Positions 1 through 9,298 of a DNA stretch of 64,000 bases are shown here, one piece after another (the first letter of the stretch is position 1; each line of letters opens with the position of its first letter). Below the pieces are notes generated by a model, which searched no databases, was not told where the DNA came from, and saw only the letters and a list, made by a program, of their open reading frames with translations. The position numbers and the translations under genes are program-made. This DNA is from Vibrio kanaloae. GTDB taxonomy: Bacteria > Pseudomonadota > Gammaproteobacteria > Enterobacterales > Vibrionaceae. The stretch spans positions 372,001-436,000 of the forward strand of contig NZ_AP025498.1 in NCBI RefSeq assembly GCF_024347535.1. Reading direction: 5' to 3'.

Positions 1-311
1 TTTTTCATTTTCAGGCCAAAGGCAATATTTCCTTCAACCGTCATGTTCGGAAACAGCGCATAAGATTGAAACACCATGCCGATACCACGCTGTTGCGGCA
101 CTTGGTGAGTAATCTCTTCGCCGTTAACCCAGATCTCGCCACCATCGACAGGATTCAGGCCAGCCAAGCTGCGGAGTAGAGTCGATTTACCACAGCCACT
201 TGGGCCAAGCAGAGTAATGAATTCGCCCTTCTCGATTGAGAATTGAATATCTTCAAACACTGTGTTGTCACCAAAACGCTTGGTGAGGTTTTTCGCATTT
301 ACATAGCTCAT
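1..311 (-). CDS. ABC transporter ATP-binding protein, phosphonate/iron type (3' part outside window)
   Basis: Only the N-terminal ~103 residues are in the window. The start ATG (309-311) shares its A with the stop of the upstream permease gene (TAATG), so translation is probably coupled. The sequence begins MSYVNAKNLTKRFGDNTVFE and contains a clear Walker A, LLGPSGCGKSTLLRSLAGL, followed by the Q-loop region GMVFQSYALFPNMTV. It is the nucleotide-binding subunit that would power the two permeases upstream, as in the PotA/FbpC/PhnT family. It is the last gene of the operon that is visible. The substrate is inferred from the neighbours only. Confidence 0.9.
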   Translation of the reverse strand, partial: MSYVNAKNLTKRFGDNTVFEDIQFSIEKGEFITLLGPSGCGKSTLLRSLAGLNPVDGGEIWVNGEEITHQVPQQRGIGMVFQSYALFPNMTVEGNIAFGLKMK

Positions 312-1096
312 TATTTTGTTCCCTGGCTGAAACGACTTGCCAACCAAGTCAGTAAGAAAATAAACAGGAAGTACGTCATCACAAGGGCTGACGTGAAGTG
401 GCCGCTGGTTTGACGCATGTTGTATAGGTAGATTTGCAGTGTCTCGTAACGTGTACCCACCAAGATGTTGGCGAACACGAACTCGCCTAATAGGAACGAG
501 AACGACAAGAACAATGACGCCATTAAGCCTTTCTTAAGGTTTGGCAGAATAATCAACAAGAACGCCTTGGTGGTGCTTGCACCAAGCAGGTGAGCAGCGT
601 CCATCAAGTCGTGCAGGTTGATCGCTTCAAAGCTGTTGGCAATCGCGCGGTACATGAATGGTAGAGCGATGGTGAAGTAAGTACCAATCAGAATCCACGG
701 CGTGCCTATCAGTGAGATTTCGCTGTCTGCATACAGCTGAAGCAAGCCGACTGACGACACTACTGGCGGCACCGCGAACGGCAATAAGATCAGGATATTC
801 ATCACCTTGTCGAGCTTCGGGAAATAGTAAAACACCACGAAAATCGCAGGCAGAACCAACACCACACTCAATGACAGTGCCACCACACAGATAAACAGTG
901 AACGACCAAAGGCTTGTAAGAAGCGAGGATCGGTCAATAAGTTGATGTACCAATCCAACGTGAAGCCATCCGGCAGGATCGTCGCGCCCCATCGAGAAGA
1001 GATTGAATAGATAAAGGTCGCTAAGATCGGGATCATCATGATGCCAACAATCGAATAGACAACCGTTTTATGAAAGCGAGTATTGACGGTGTTCAT
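311..1096 (-). CDS. ABC transporter permease, 2-aminoethylphosphonate/iron type (second permease)
   Basis: Inner-membrane permease of about 261 residues with six likely membrane segments, beginning MNTVNTRFHKTVVYSIVGIM. The BPD_transp_1 EAA-like loop is visible around MDAAHLLGASTTKAFLLIILP. An upstream in-frame start exists at 1135, but the ATG at 1094-1096 overlaps the stop of the preceding permease (TAATG), so I chose it. It pairs with the permease at 1096-1989 to form a heterodimeric channel. It belongs to the operon 4022 to 1. Phosphonate is the likeliest substrate given the phosphatase-superfamily gene and UTRA regulator alongside, but it is not proven. Confidence 0.9.
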   Translation of the reverse strand: MNTVNTRFHKTVVYSIVGIMMIPILATFIYSISSRWGATILPDGFTLDWYINLLTDPRFLQAFGRSLFICVVALSLSVVLVLPAIFVVFYYFPKLDKVMNILILLPFAVPPVVSSVGLLQLYADSEISLIGTPWILIGTYFTIALPFMYRAIANSFEAINLHDLMDAAHLLGASTTKAFLLIILPNLKKGLMASLFLSFSFLLGEFVFANILVGTRYETLQIYLYNMRQTSGHFTSALVMTYFLFIFLLTWLASRFSQGTK

Positions 1097-1989
1097 TACT
1101 TTCTCTTCCCTGCGTAGCTTTTGCTGATAAGCCATTGGTTAATCACGGTGATGAAGGCCAGCATCGCCATCAGAATCACTGAAATTGCAGCAGCTAGGTT
1201 TGGTTCTAAGAACAGATCTCCCGATACCAAGCTCGCGATTCGAATCGTAATTACGTTGTAGTTGCCCGAGGTCAACGCATACACGCTCGCGTAGGCGCCA
1301 ATCGCATTAGCAATCAAAATGATGAAGGTGCCGAACAAGGCAGGAGATAGCACAGGCAGCGCGATTTTGGTCCAGTACTGCCAAGTTTTCGCGCCAAGCA
1401 ATGCCGAAGCGGCTTGCCAGTCGTCACTCAAGGCATCGAACGCTGGATACAGCAACAACACCGCTAATGGGATCTGGAAGTAGATGTAAATCGCCAGCAA
1501 ACCCCATTTACCGTACAGGTCGAAATCACCCAATAATCCATACTGCTTGAGCAATAAGGTGATCGCACCATTGGTGCCCAAGATGATGATGAAAGCGAAC
1601 GACAAAGGCACACCAGAGAAGTTGCTGCTCATGTTGATGAAGGCAATCACCGCATCGCGGATTTTAGAATCAACGCGGCGCAGTGAAGAAACGAGCAGAG
1701 TCGCGATCGCTAAACCAACAATGCTCGACCAAATCGACAACCATAAACTGTTACCGAAGGCCTGCATCATGAAGGCAGAATCGAATATTTCAGAATAGTT
1801 TTCGAGAGAGAGCTCATCGTCGTAGAAGAAGCTGTTGATCAGCACCCAAACCATAGGTGCCAGTTGGAACAGATAGAAAAACAGCGCGAAAGGCGCAAGC
1901 CACAAGGCGGGCTTGAAGCGTTGAAACAAAGATTTGGTTTTGGGTTTAAGCGCAGAGCCATCGCTCTGCGTGATTACAGAACTGCTCAT
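1096..1989 (-). CDS. ABC transporter permease, 2-aminoethylphosphonate/iron type (first permease)
   Basis: Permease of 297 residues with a cytoplasmic N-terminus, a first membrane helix at about residues 30-52 (ALWLAPFALFFYLFQLAPMV), and the EAA-type loop ASALLGAKTWQYWTKIALPVL near residues 190-210, which contacts the ATPase. Its ATG overlaps the stop of the upstream hydrolase gene (ATGA), and its own stop overlaps the next permease start. This tight coupling suggests that subunits are made in a fixed ratio. Family membership is secure; the transported compound is inferred from context. Confidence 0.92.
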   Translation of the reverse strand: MSSSVITQSDGSALKPKTKSLFQRFKPALWLAPFALFFYLFQLAPMVWVLINSFFYDDELSLENYSEIFDSAFMMQAFGNSLWLSIWSSIVGLAIATLLVSSLRRVDSKIRDAVIAFINMSSNFSGVPLSFAFIIILGTNGAITLLLKQYGLLGDFDLYGKWGLLAIYIYFQIPLAVLLLYPAFDALSDDWQAASALLGAKTWQYWTKIALPVLSPALFGTFIILIANAIGAYASVYALTSGNYNVITIRIASLVSGDLFLEPNLAAAISVILMAMLAFITVINQWLISKSYAGKRK

Positions 1990-2885
1990 AAGGCCAACAA
2001 TTCCTGAGTATAAGATTTATCGTGTTCAAGGTTGAGTAGCTGACAGACGCTGCCGCAGATATCGGTCTGTTTCACTGAACACTCTTGGTGTGTGAACTTA
2101 TCGCCAATCACAAAGAATGGCACTTCACGCTCTTCAGGCAGAATGCCACCGTGAGACAAGTCATTGTTCATGCCGTGGTCACTGGTGATGATCACCTGAT
2201 AACCATCGTCTACCCACTTCTCAAGATAGTTTGATAGGTAAATATCCGCGCCACGAGCACTGTTGCGGTACTGGCGAGAATCCAACCCGTGCTTGTGCCC
2301 TATGTCGTCAATGTTCATTGGGTGAATCAACAAGAAGTCCGGCTGATGAGTAACACGCAAGTGCTCAGCATCCAAGAACAAGGCTTCATCTGGGTAGTGA
2401 TCCCAGTGGTAAAAACAGCCGTGTTGGATATTCATGGTTTCATCGTTAGTGAAACGGTCGCGTACAGCATCAAATGGCGCTCGGTTATACAGCTCACTCA
2501 CCCAATGATATGCCGCTGCAGCCGTCACTTTGCCCTGCAATTTCGCCAAGCTAAAGATCGACTCGTGATTCGATAAACGCACGATTTGATTGTTGACGAT
2601 GCCACTCTCGACAGGGCGAACACCGGTCAGAATGCACTCATACAGTGGGCGTGACATAGATGGCAGCTCACACTGCACAGGGTAAAGCGTGGCGCGCAGC
2701 TTGTTTTCTTGCGTGCTCTGCGAAGTGCTCTGTTTATTGTACGAATCGCCCTGTTTCTCATGCATATCACCCTGTTTTGTCTGCAAATCGCTTAGTTCTA
2801 GAAGACCGTTCAGGTAGCCCATGCAATCACGGGCTACCTGATAGTTCAGTCCATCTAGAACAACAAGGATAACCTTATTGCTCAT
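1986..2885 (-). CDS. Alkaline-phosphatase superfamily hydrolase (nucleotide pyrophosphatase/phosphonoacetate hydrolase-like)
   Basis: A 299-residue protein with the two-metal phosphodiesterase fold. Visible motifs are the N-terminal metal aspartate in VVLDGLN, the nucleophile region SMSRPLYECILTG, the ligand loop HPMNIDDIGHKHG and the C-terminal SDHGMNNDLSHGG. No signal peptide is evident, so it is probably cytoplasmic and acts on the imported compound. A low-complexity insert (residues ~38-60, rich in Q, K, S and T) precedes the nucleophile region. It sits between the binding-protein gene and the permease genes, so it may cleave a phosphonate or phosphodiester brought in by the transporter. 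It could equally be a nucleotide pyrophosphatase; substrate unknown. Confidence 0.8.
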   Translation of the reverse strand: MSNKVILVVLDGLNYQVARDCMGYLNGLLELSDLQTKQGDMHEKQGDSYNKQSTSQSTQENKLRATLYPVQCELPSMSRPLYECILTGVRPVESGIVNNQIVRLSNHESIFSLAKLQGKVTAAAAYHWVSELYNRAPFDAVRDRFTNDETMNIQHGCFYHWDHYPDEALFLDAEHLRVTHQPDFLLIHPMNIDDIGHKHGLDSRQYRNSARGADIYLSNYLEKWVDDGYQVIITSDHGMNNDLSHGGILPEEREVPFFVIGDKFTHQECSVKQTDICGSVCQLLNLEHDKSYTQELLAL

Positions 2886-2918
2886 GGTCTATTCTCTATT
2901 GCTTATTTTGGATACGGA

Positions 2919-4022
2919 TTACTGCTGGTGAATCAAGACACTTTCTTGCCATTGACGTGGTAGGCGGCGTGCTGATTTTTCCCATGCTGAGAAGTCAGTC
3001 ACTGGGTGGACGTTGCTGTATTGCTCGTTTGAGATCAGCTTGTCTTGTACTGATTTAGGCAGCGTGATGTTGCTGCGGATTGGACGTGCGTAACCTTCTG
3101 CTAGGTTGATTTGACCTTGGTCGCTAAAAATATATTCACGAGCCAATTTCGCCGCGTTAGGGTTTTTCGCGTATTTATTGATGATGGTGGTGTAACCAGA
3201 GATCACTGAGCCATCTTGTGGAATGCTTACTGTAAAGCGCTCACGGTCGATCTTGTCGCGGTAGTTCAATGCGTTGAAATCCCACATGATTGCCACTTCC
3301 ACTTCGCCTTTTTCAAGGTTTGCGATGCTTGGATCTGTGTAAGACAGACGGCCTTGCTTCGCTAATTCACCAAAGAATTTAATCGCCGGTTTTAGGTTCG
3401 ACTCGTCACCGCCGTTAGCAAATGCAGCCGCTAGAATTGCGTTGTTTGCTTGCGCGGCTACACCTACGTCACCGACTGTTACTTTGTAGTCACCTTCTAG
3501 TAGGTCACTCCAAGATTTGGGTGCATCTTCAACAAGGTTATTATTTGAGATGAATGAGATAGTGCCGGTGTAAGCCAGAGCCCAGTGACCATCTTTGTCT
3601 TTCGCCCAGTCTGGAATATCATTCCAAGTGCTTGGTTTGTAAGGCTGAGTCACGTCTTTTTTCACAGCGACACGTGCAAATGCGAAACCAACATCACCGA
3701 TATCTGCGGTTGCGTTTCTTTTCTCTGCTTCAAATTTCGAGATCTCTTGAGCCGAGCTCATGTCGGTATCCTGATGCTTCAAACCGTAGTTTGCTTTCAG
3801 GTCAGCCCATGTGCCTTTCCAGTTTGCCCAACTGTCTGGCATACCCACACTGTAAACCGCACCCTCTTTTTGAGCGGCTTCAATCAGTGACTCAAGATCA
3901 GCATCCTTCGCCATCGCTGGCATTGAAAGTGTTGCCGTTATTAGCGTTGCGCCTATTAATTTCGCAGGTGAACCAATCAGTTTGGCTGGCGATACAGTTG
4001 AACGGCTAAGCAAAATTTTCAT
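2919..4022 (-). CDS. Periplasmic solute-binding protein, phosphonate/iron ABC type
   Basis: A 367-residue secreted binding protein. It has a signal peptide ending near MPAMA-KDADLES (residue ~39) with an unusual short duplication in its n-region (SPAKLIG twice). The mature part resembles the Fe3+/2-aminoethylphosphonate family (SBP_bac_6/8), with segments such as VYSVGMPDSWANWKGTW and AREYIFSDQGQINLAEG. AAGGA lies upstream of the ATG at a suitable distance. It is first in the operon and is followed after 33 bases by the hydrolase gene. An operator-like palindrome lies in its leader (4037-4048). Family is fairly sure, ligand not. Confidence 0.85.
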   Translation of the reverse strand: MKILLSRSTVSPAKLIGSPAKLIGATLITATLSMPAMAKDADLESLIEAAQKEGAVYSVGMPDSWANWKGTWADLKANYGLKHQDTDMSSAQEISKFEAEKRNATADIGDVGFAFARVAVKKDVTQPYKPSTWNDIPDWAKDKDGHWALAYTGTISFISNNNLVEDAPKSWSDLLEGDYKVTVGDVGVAAQANNAILAAAFANGGDESNLKPAIKFFGELAKQGRLSYTDPSIANLEKGEVEVAIMWDFNALNYRDKIDRERFTVSIPQDGSVISGYTTIINKYAKNPNAAKLAREYIFSDQGQINLAEGYARPIRSNITLPKSVQDKLISNEQYSNVHPVTDFSAWEKSARRLPRQWQESVLIHQQ

Positions 4023-4036
4023 TGTCTCTATCCTTC

Positions 4037-4048
4037 TGGACTAGGTCA
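4037..4048. promoter_or_regulatory. Candidate GntR/UTRA operator, copy 1
   Basis: TGGACTAGGTCA, an imperfect palindrome around a CTAG core, 15 bases upstream of the binding-protein ATG. Eleven of 12 bases match the copy at 4219-4230. The TGGnCTAGnnCA pattern resembles operators of UTRA-domain GntR regulators. Position and duplication suggest that the adjacent regulator binds both. Confidence 0.6.
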
Positions 4049-4218
4049 GTAAGTTCGTTTTGTATGCTATCGCCAGAATATGACGCTTTCGCGCAACTTA
4101 TTTGACAGTTAGGATGCATTTCCGTGGCAGTTATATTTCACTCATATGACAGCAAGCCTTTGTTTACTGTCACATTCCTGTTAACTCCGTGGTTTACCTT
4201 ATTGAGCACACGAACTTA

Positions 4219-4230
4219 TGGACTAGATCA
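4219..4230. promoter_or_regulatory. Candidate GntR/UTRA operator, copy 2
   Basis: TGGACTAGATCA, directly before the likely regulator start ATG at 4234. With the copy at 4037-4048 it brackets the divergent promoter region, as expected for an autoregulated repressor that also controls the transport operon. Confidence 0.6.
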
Positions 4231-4233
4231 GTA

Positions 4234-4962
4234 ATGAGAACATTGGCTACAGGGCAATCAGGGACACAGCTAGGCAGAATTAAGGCGAGCATAAGAGAAC
4301 AGCTTCAATCTGGCATCTTCACCGAGGGGCAAAAACTGCCATCCGAAAGAGAGCTCAGCGAGCTATTTTCAACCACACGAATCACGCTCAAAGATGCGTT
4401 GGTCTCATTAGAAACCGAAGGTTTGATATATCGAGAAGAGCGTCGAGGTTGGTATGTGTCACCCGAACGTGTTCGCTATAACCCATTATCACGTTCCCAC
4501 TTTCATCAAATGATTCGAGAACAAGATCGCATAGCAGAAACACGCCTGCTGAGCACTCGCACAGAGATGGCCGCGGGCAACTACGCCAAAGCATTAGAGA
4601 TAGAACAGATAACCCCGATACACGTAATTGAGCGATTGCGCTTTATTGATGGCAGAGCGGTACTGTTCGTTGAAAACGTTTTGAAAGCGCCCCTATTTGA
4701 AAAGGTGTTGTCGGAAAACCTCACCATGTCGCTGACAGGCATCTACCGAGAAAAATATGGCTACGAGACTAAACGATCGCGCTTTGATGTGATTCCAACT
4801 TCTGCACCCGCACATGTCGCCAAGGCGCTGAATTTAGCCGAAGGCCAGCCTGTTCTAAAGATCTGCCGAGTGAACTACAAACAAGATGGCGAGTTGATGG
4901 ACTGTGAATTGGAGTACTGGCGACCCGATTCGGTAGTGATTCATATCGACAGTATTGGGTAG
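4234..4962 (+). CDS. GntR-family regulator with UTRA effector domain
   Basis: About 242 residues. The N-terminal winged helix is clear (GRIKASIREQLQSGIFTEGQKLPSERELSELF followed by TRITLKDALVSLETEGLIYREER), and the C-terminal UTRA domain begins around HVIERLRFIDGRAVLFVENV. It probably represses the divergent phosphonate-type transport operon and is released by its substrate or a metabolite. The frame stays open upstream to a GTG at 4189. I prefer the ATG at 4234 because the family's N-terminus usually begins close to the HTH, but no good ribosome site precedes either start, and an operator-like palindrome occupies that position. Confidence 0.88.
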   Translation: MRTLATGQSGTQLGRIKASIREQLQSGIFTEGQKLPSERELSELFSTTRITLKDALVSLETEGLIYREERRGWYVSPERVRYNPLSRSHFHQMIREQDRIAETRLLSTRTEMAAGNYAKALEIEQITPIHVIERLRFIDGRAVLFVENVLKAPLFEKVLSENLTMSLTGIYREKYGYETKRSRFDVIPTSAPAHVAKALNLAEGQPVLKICRVNYKQDGELMDCELEYWRPDSVVIHIDSIG

Positions 4963-5015
4963 TGCAATATTGATAGAGAGGCTTTGGTTTGTGATGCACT
5001 AGTTAGCCAAAACCA

Positions 5016-5042
5016 AAACTCCGACAGATTCAGTCGGAGTTT
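5016..5042. terminator. Bidirectional rho-independent terminator
   Basis: A perfect 10-bp stem (AAACTCCGAC / GTCGGAGTTT) with a 7-base loop, T-rich on both sides. It lies between the convergent GntR regulator (+) and the hybrid kinase (-) and can serve both. Confidence 0.85.
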
Positions 5043-5077
5043 TATTTTAACAGATTTGCTTAGCAAGCAACCCTAAC

Positions 5078-7486
5078 CTAGACAATTTTCTGTTCATGTT
5101 TGTTGGTTGATTCAGGATCTTCAGACAAGAAGCGCTCTACTATATTTCTCAACCTACCTTGATTGACAGGCTTTGATATAAACTCATCCATACCAACATC
5201 AAAACACAAATGCTTGTCTCTAGGTACAACGTTAGCGGTCAAAGCAACGATTGGAATATGCTTTGAAGAACCTTCTTCTAACGATCTAATTTGCTTAGTT
5301 GCTTCGAAGCCATCAAGAACCGGCATCTGACAGTCCATGAAGATCATCTCGTATTCGTTAGCTTTGAATTTCTCGACACCAATTTCACCGTTGTCGGCAA
5401 TATCAACCTCAAAACCAAGCTTCTTAAGCATCATCTTGGCCACTTGTTGATTCACTCTAGAGTCTTCAACAACCAAAACCTTACCACTGAATGAAGCAGT
5501 GACCACTTCTGGTTTCGGGTTTTCTTTGATTGGATCTTGTTTCTCTGCTTGTTTGGGTGGAACAGAGGCTGCAGATTTAGTTAGTGGTACAGGTTCATTG
5601 TCTTTGAACGCGACTTCACCTCTGTTTGGATAGGTAAAGGTTGAGGTATCCTCCGCTCTTGCGAGCACCTCGCTAATGGTCCATTTAATCTGGTTATCTT
5701 GATAAGGACGAGCAATGTAGGCAACAAACCCCACTTGTTTAGCGTACACTTCATCTTGCTTTCTGGGATCGGCAGAGATCATCACCAACTTAGGGCATTC
5801 TTTACCAAAACGTTCTATCAAACGAGTAGCCAGCTGGAAGCCATCTATAGAAGGCATCACTTTATCAATAAGCACCAAGTCATAAGGTGCTGACTTGGCG
5901 ATAGATTCTGAAACTAACTCAAGCGCTTGATTTGCCGTCTCACAACATTCAGATGCGACGCCAAAGGATTGAAGCTGTGTGGAAGTAATTCGCATGTTCA
6001 ACTGACTATCATCAACCAATAACACGGAGAGTTTGTTGAAATCGATACAACTCTCATCTATATCCAAACACGGATCAAAATCAGCAACAAAATAGAATGT
6101 ACTGCCCTTGCCCTCCTCACTAGTTAATTCTAATTGACTGCCCATCAAGCTAACGATTTTATCGCATATTGTGAGACCAAGTCCGGTTCCACCGTAAATA
6201 CGCGTGGTACTGCCGTCAGCTTGTTGAAACTTATCGAACACCGATTTTTGCTTGTCTTCTGCGATACCAATACCACTGTCGATAACCTCAAACCTCACCC
6301 TTAGCTTTTGCTCTGGTTCAACTACTTTTTCTAAACGAAGCGAGAGCGTGACATGGCCATACTCAGTAAATTTGATTGCATTCCCCACTAAATTATTCAG
6401 CACTTGTCTTAACTGAGTACCATCACCGATAACCATGGTTGGAATTTTAGGATCAATCGCCAACTGGAACCTGAGCCCTTTCTGTTCAGCCTTAACTCTA
6501 AACGTCGATTCAACATCCGCGACAATCCCCATCATCTTCATTGGTTCTTGCTGCAACTCTAGGTGACCCGCTTCAATCTTCGAATAGTCGAGAATGTCAT
6601 TAATAAGGTCAAGAAGTGTCAGTGAAGAGGTATTGAGCATATCGATATACTCTTTTTGCTCTTTAGGCATATCCATTTCAGAAAGCAGGGAGGAAAGACC
6701 GATAATTCCGTTCATCGGAGTTCGGATCTCGTGGCTCATGTTGGCAAGAAATTCACTCTTGTTTCGGTTGGCAACTTCTGCTGTATCTTTGGCTTTCACC
6801 AACTCTTGATACTGTTTACGGATACGCTCAATAGATTGGTTATAACTGACTTCTAGCGTTGATATCTCGTCTTTATATGTGCGTTCGGTTGGCGTTAAGT
6901 AACGTGGCTTGTTGTCTTCTAATTGCTGTTGATTGATTTGAGAAGACATGGTCATCAAGCGCTTTACAACGAGACGATATACAATAATTAAACACACCAC
7001 AGCTAACAAGAAAACTTTAACGGCTTCGAACGTAAGTAGTAAGAGGGCATGTTTACCTAGATGATAGAGGATCATACTTAAATCAGCCTGCACCGTTAAA
7101 GTCGCAAGAGGGTAACTTTTATCTCCCATCTGATGCACCATTTCCCATGACTGAGAATAAGAATGTTCAGAAGATATTTGCCCCAGTTCTAAGATTTTTT
7201 CATCGGGATTTTCAATGAGTAGATAACTTACAGAAGGTAGGCGTGAGATCCCCTCAGCTTGCACAAGTAATTGATCTCGATCTTCAACCCACAAGCTAGC
7301 CGTTAAACCGGAGAGGTAACCAGCTTTAACCTGTTCGATCTGAGAACTGATAAAAGTCACTCGGTTTTGATATTCCACATACAGCCCCAAGCCTGTCACT
7401 ATGACTGTGAATAAGGTGCTAATTACGACAATTACCCCGATCAACTGTCGAGAGAGCCCAATATAGCGCTTTCCTTTTTTTACCAT
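5078..7486 (-). CDS. Membrane hybrid sensor histidine kinase with two receiver domains
   Basis: An 802-residue kinase. Two membrane helices (about residues 13-36 and 148-170) enclose a ~110-residue periplasmic sensor. The HisKA box [12 protein letters not shown] places the phosphorylated histidine at H252. The ATPase part has the N-box NLVGNAIKF and G-boxes [10 protein letters not shown] and GGTGLGLTI. Two receivers follow: residues ~485-610 ([23 protein letters not shown]) and ~675-795 ([28 protein letters not shown]). Both keep the acceptor aspartate. There is no HPt domain, so a separate phosphotransfer protein must take over. It is divergent from a periplasmic binding protein (7575), a possible sensory partner. 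Confidence 0.92.
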   Translation of the reverse strand: MVKKGKRYIGLSRQLIGVIVVISTLFTVIVTGLGLYVEYQNRVTFISSQIEQVKAGYLSGLTASLWVEDRDQLLVQAEGISRLPSVSYLLIENPDEKILELGQISSEHSYSQSWEMVHQMGDKSYPLATLTVQADLSMILYHLGKHALLLLTFEAVKVFLLAVVCLIIVYRLVVKRLMTMSSQINQQQLEDNKPRYLTPTERTYKDEISTLEVSYNQSIERIRKQYQELVKAKDTAEVANRNKSEFLANMSHEIRTPMNGIIGLSSLLSEMDMPKEQKEYIDMLNTSSLTLLDLINDILDYSKIEAGHLELQQEPMKMMGIVADVESTFRVKAEQKGLRFQLAIDPKIPTMVIGDGTQLRQVLNNLVGNAIKFTEYGHVTLSLRLEKVVEPEQKLRVRFEVIDSGIGIAEDKQKSVFDKFQQADGSTTRIYGGTGLGLTICDKIVSLMGSQLELTSEEGKGSTFYFVADFDPCLDIDESCIDFNKLSVLLVDDSQLNMRITSTQLQSFGVASECCETANQALELVSESIAKSAPYDLVLIDKVMPSIDGFQLATRLIERFGKECPKLVMISADPRKQDEVYAKQVGFVAYIARPYQDNQIKWTISEVLARAEDTSTFTYPNRGEVAFKDNEPVPLTKSAASVPPKQAEKQDPIKENPKPEVVTASFSGKVLVVEDSRVNQQVAKMMLKKLGFEVDIADNGEIGVEKFKANEYEMIFMDCQMPVLDGFEATKQIRSLEEGSSKHIPIVALTANVVPRDKHLCFDVGMDEFISKPVNQGRLRNIVERFLSEDPESTNKHEQKIV

Positions 7487-7574
7487 ACAAAAATTACCAC
7501 TATTATTATCCCAGTAAACTACAATTACTCAATTAGTATAATAGTAGTCATTCATCAAATAACTAGGGAAGGTT

Positions 7575-8333
7575 ATGAAAAAACATCTTATCTTTTCATC
7601 CATAGTCAGTTTGTTTTCAAGCAGTTATGCTTTTTCAAGCGAACCTATTCACTACTACATTATTGCGAGCCAAGCGCAACCTTTTCAGATCGAAACTGAC
7701 GATTCATCTCACAGAGGAATGGTTTCAGATATTGTTAAGGCGGTATTCGATAGTAGCCAATATGAGATCAACTATCACACCTACCCTTTTAACCGAATGA
7801 TCGATAAGCTCAATGTGAGAGAGAACCCCAACTGGTTGACCTACGGCAGCCCTAGCTGGGGAAACATCCAATCCGTTAACTTGTCGGAAGACCCGATTTA
7901 CAATGTAAAACACGTGTTACTCAGCAGCGGTAAAAAGCCGTTTGAGTTCAATACAATCGATGATTTAGATGGAAAAGCAGTGGTATTGCTAGTGGGATTT
8001 GAATATCCGAACTTAGAGCCTTACATCCAACAAGGTAAGCTCAACGAGATCCGAGTTAAAGATTACGCTGCCGCTTTTCGTGTCCTGAATCGAACACCAG
8101 GCGATACCGTGTTTGTGGAGATGGAATCACGAATCAAATACAACCTAAACGAGCAGAAGCTACGTATTGAGGACTACCAGATGCAAGAGTTTGGTTCTGT
8201 TATCAATAACTACCCAATCCATTTGGCGTTCGACCCTGAGATGGATCCTAAGCTGCAATCTTTCATTAACCAACGTCTAGGCCAGATGAAAGACGATGGG
8301 CAACTCAATGACATTGTGCAGAGTTATTTATAA
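7575..8333 (+). CDS. Periplasmic solute-binding protein, amino-acid (SBP_bac_3-like) type
   Basis: A 252-residue protein with a signal peptide (MKKHLIFSSIVSLFSSSYAFS) and a bilobal binding-protein fold, ending in the family-typical pattern LQSFINQRLGQMKDDGQLNDIVQSYL. AGGGAAGGTT precedes the ATG. No permease or ATPase is adjacent; the neighbour is a divergent hybrid sensor kinase. Two roles are therefore possible: an orphan binding protein for a distant transporter, or a ligand-binding co-sensor for the kinase. The ligand cannot be told from sequence. Confidence 0.8.
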   Translation: MKKHLIFSSIVSLFSSSYAFSSEPIHYYIIASQAQPFQIETDDSSHRGMVSDIVKAVFDSSQYEINYHTYPFNRMIDKLNVRENPNWLTYGSPSWGNIQSVNLSEDPIYNVKHVLLSSGKKPFEFNTIDDLDGKAVVLLVGFEYPNLEPYIQQGKLNEIRVKDYAAAFRVLNRTPGDTVFVEMESRIKYNLNEQKLRIEDYQMQEFGSVINNYPIHLAFDPEMDPKLQSFINQRLGQMKDDGQLNDIVQSYL

Positions 8334-8398
8334 GACCTGTACAATGTGTATCTTTGGTAGCGTACTTTAGCGCCCTTTGATAACAAGTGTTCGCCAAA

Positions 8399-8447
8399 AA
8401 TAGTGTTCTTACTAAAACACTATTCTCACCAAAACACTATTCATACC
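8399..8447. repeat. Short tandem repeat with a flanking inverted copy
   Basis: Two adjacent 17-base units (8414-8430 and 8431-8447) beginning AAAACACTATTC, identical at 15 of 17 bases, preceded by the inverse complement AATAGTGTT at 8399-8407. It lies downstream of the binding-protein gene. Function unknown. Confidence 0.7.
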
Positions 8448-8455
8448 AAAATAAG

Positions 8456-8497
8456 AAAGGCCGCCCTGCTCATATACCAAATTGCAGAGTGGCCTTT
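8456..8497. terminator. Probable bidirectional terminator
   Basis: Arms AAAGGCC (8456-8462) and GGCCTTT (8491-8497), with an inner CTGC/GCAG pairing and T-rich sequence after the right arm. It lies between the convergent binding-protein gene and NADAR gene. Confidence 0.6.
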
Positions 8498-8553
8498 ATG
8501 TTTACTCTTTAAGGACACTGTCATTTATATAGTAGAGCTATTAGTGATTAATG

Positions 8554-9033
8554 CTAAGAGATCAAATCCAATTGTTGATTTCGAAGTTGTTGACGCACCT
8601 CCATCAAGATCTCGCCTAAACGGTTCTCACCAGTTCCATCCCCCCCATCGCCCCAAAAATGGTCTTTATGAGAATGCTCTTTGATCACTGAATCTCCAGT
8701 GTTAACAAGAAACCGCGCAAATCTGTGGTTCTGTCTAAACTTCTCGGTCACAATGAATTGCATGACTTCGACACGAATGTCATACCAATCTTCACGAACT
8801 TGCCCTTCATAATATCGGCTCAAAGAGAATGCTTCAGCAGGAGTGCTGGCTTCGAAAATGGTATTGCGCAGCGCTTCAGAGACAAATTTCATCGCTTGAT
8901 AGTAGTGTTCACTGGTTGCCCAAACTTTATCATCAACTTTGATAGGACAAGCCGCAAAATTTGAAAGGTATCCGTTCGGATCTTCAGGTTCATAAAACAA
9001 CACTTCTTTATTTTGGGACACAGAATTAGACAT
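8554..9033 (-). CDS. NADAR-family N-glycosidase (YbiA/RibX-like)
   Basis: A 159-residue cytoplasmic protein with the family signature PNGYLSNFAACPIKVDDKVW followed by TSEHYYQAMKF, and a C-terminal HFWGDGGDGTGENRLGEILM. NADAR proteins of the YbiA type hydrolyse the N-glycosidic bond of early riboflavin intermediates as a damage-control step; others remove ADP-ribose from nucleic acid bases. Length fits the YbiA type. It stands alone, with no partner gene. Assignment to the family is sure; the exact substrate is not. Confidence 0.88.
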   Translation of the reverse strand: MSNSVSQNKEVLFYEPEDPNGYLSNFAACPIKVDDKVWATSEHYYQAMKFVSEALRNTIFEASTPAEAFSLSRYYEGQVREDWYDIRVEVMQFIVTEKFRQNHRFARFLVNTGDSVIKEHSHKDHFWGDGGDGTGENRLGEILMEVRQQLRNQQLDLIS

Positions 9034-9256
9034 AGCCTTTTCCTTACCAAGGACATTACATATTTATACTTCAACTTTAAAACTAGTGGCGTTGCATATT
9101 GCTGTCAAACGACTTAGTTCAAGAGTACGCCATGTGCGGTTTTTAAATCTGAAGGTCGTAACTTCAAAGAGGAAATAGTGAATCGGTACAGTGGTTTAGA
9201 GAGAAAATTTGTTGATTGAATACAGTTAGGTGTTAAAGGAAAGTGGTTATAAATTA

Positions 9257-9279
9257 AAGGGTGGCGTTGTGCCACCCTT
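9257..9279 (-). terminator. Terminator of the small charged-protein gene
   Basis: A perfect 9-bp stem AAGGGTGGC / GCCACCCTT with a 5-base loop. Read on the - strand it is followed by TTTAATTT, 20 bases after the stop of the gene at 9299-9493. Confidence 0.75.
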
Positions 9280-9298
9280 CTAAATGCAATGGAGATTA

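Noticed and set aside
627..992. Overlapping open frames antisense to or out of frame with real genes (for example here inside the permease gene)
   Set aside because: They lack ribosome sites and recognisable families and lie wholly within better-supported genes.
4189..4233. GTG at 4189 as the GntR regulator start
   Set aside because: It would add a 15-residue tail not typical of the family, and the operator-like site would lie inside the gene. The start at 4234 is preferred, though not certain.
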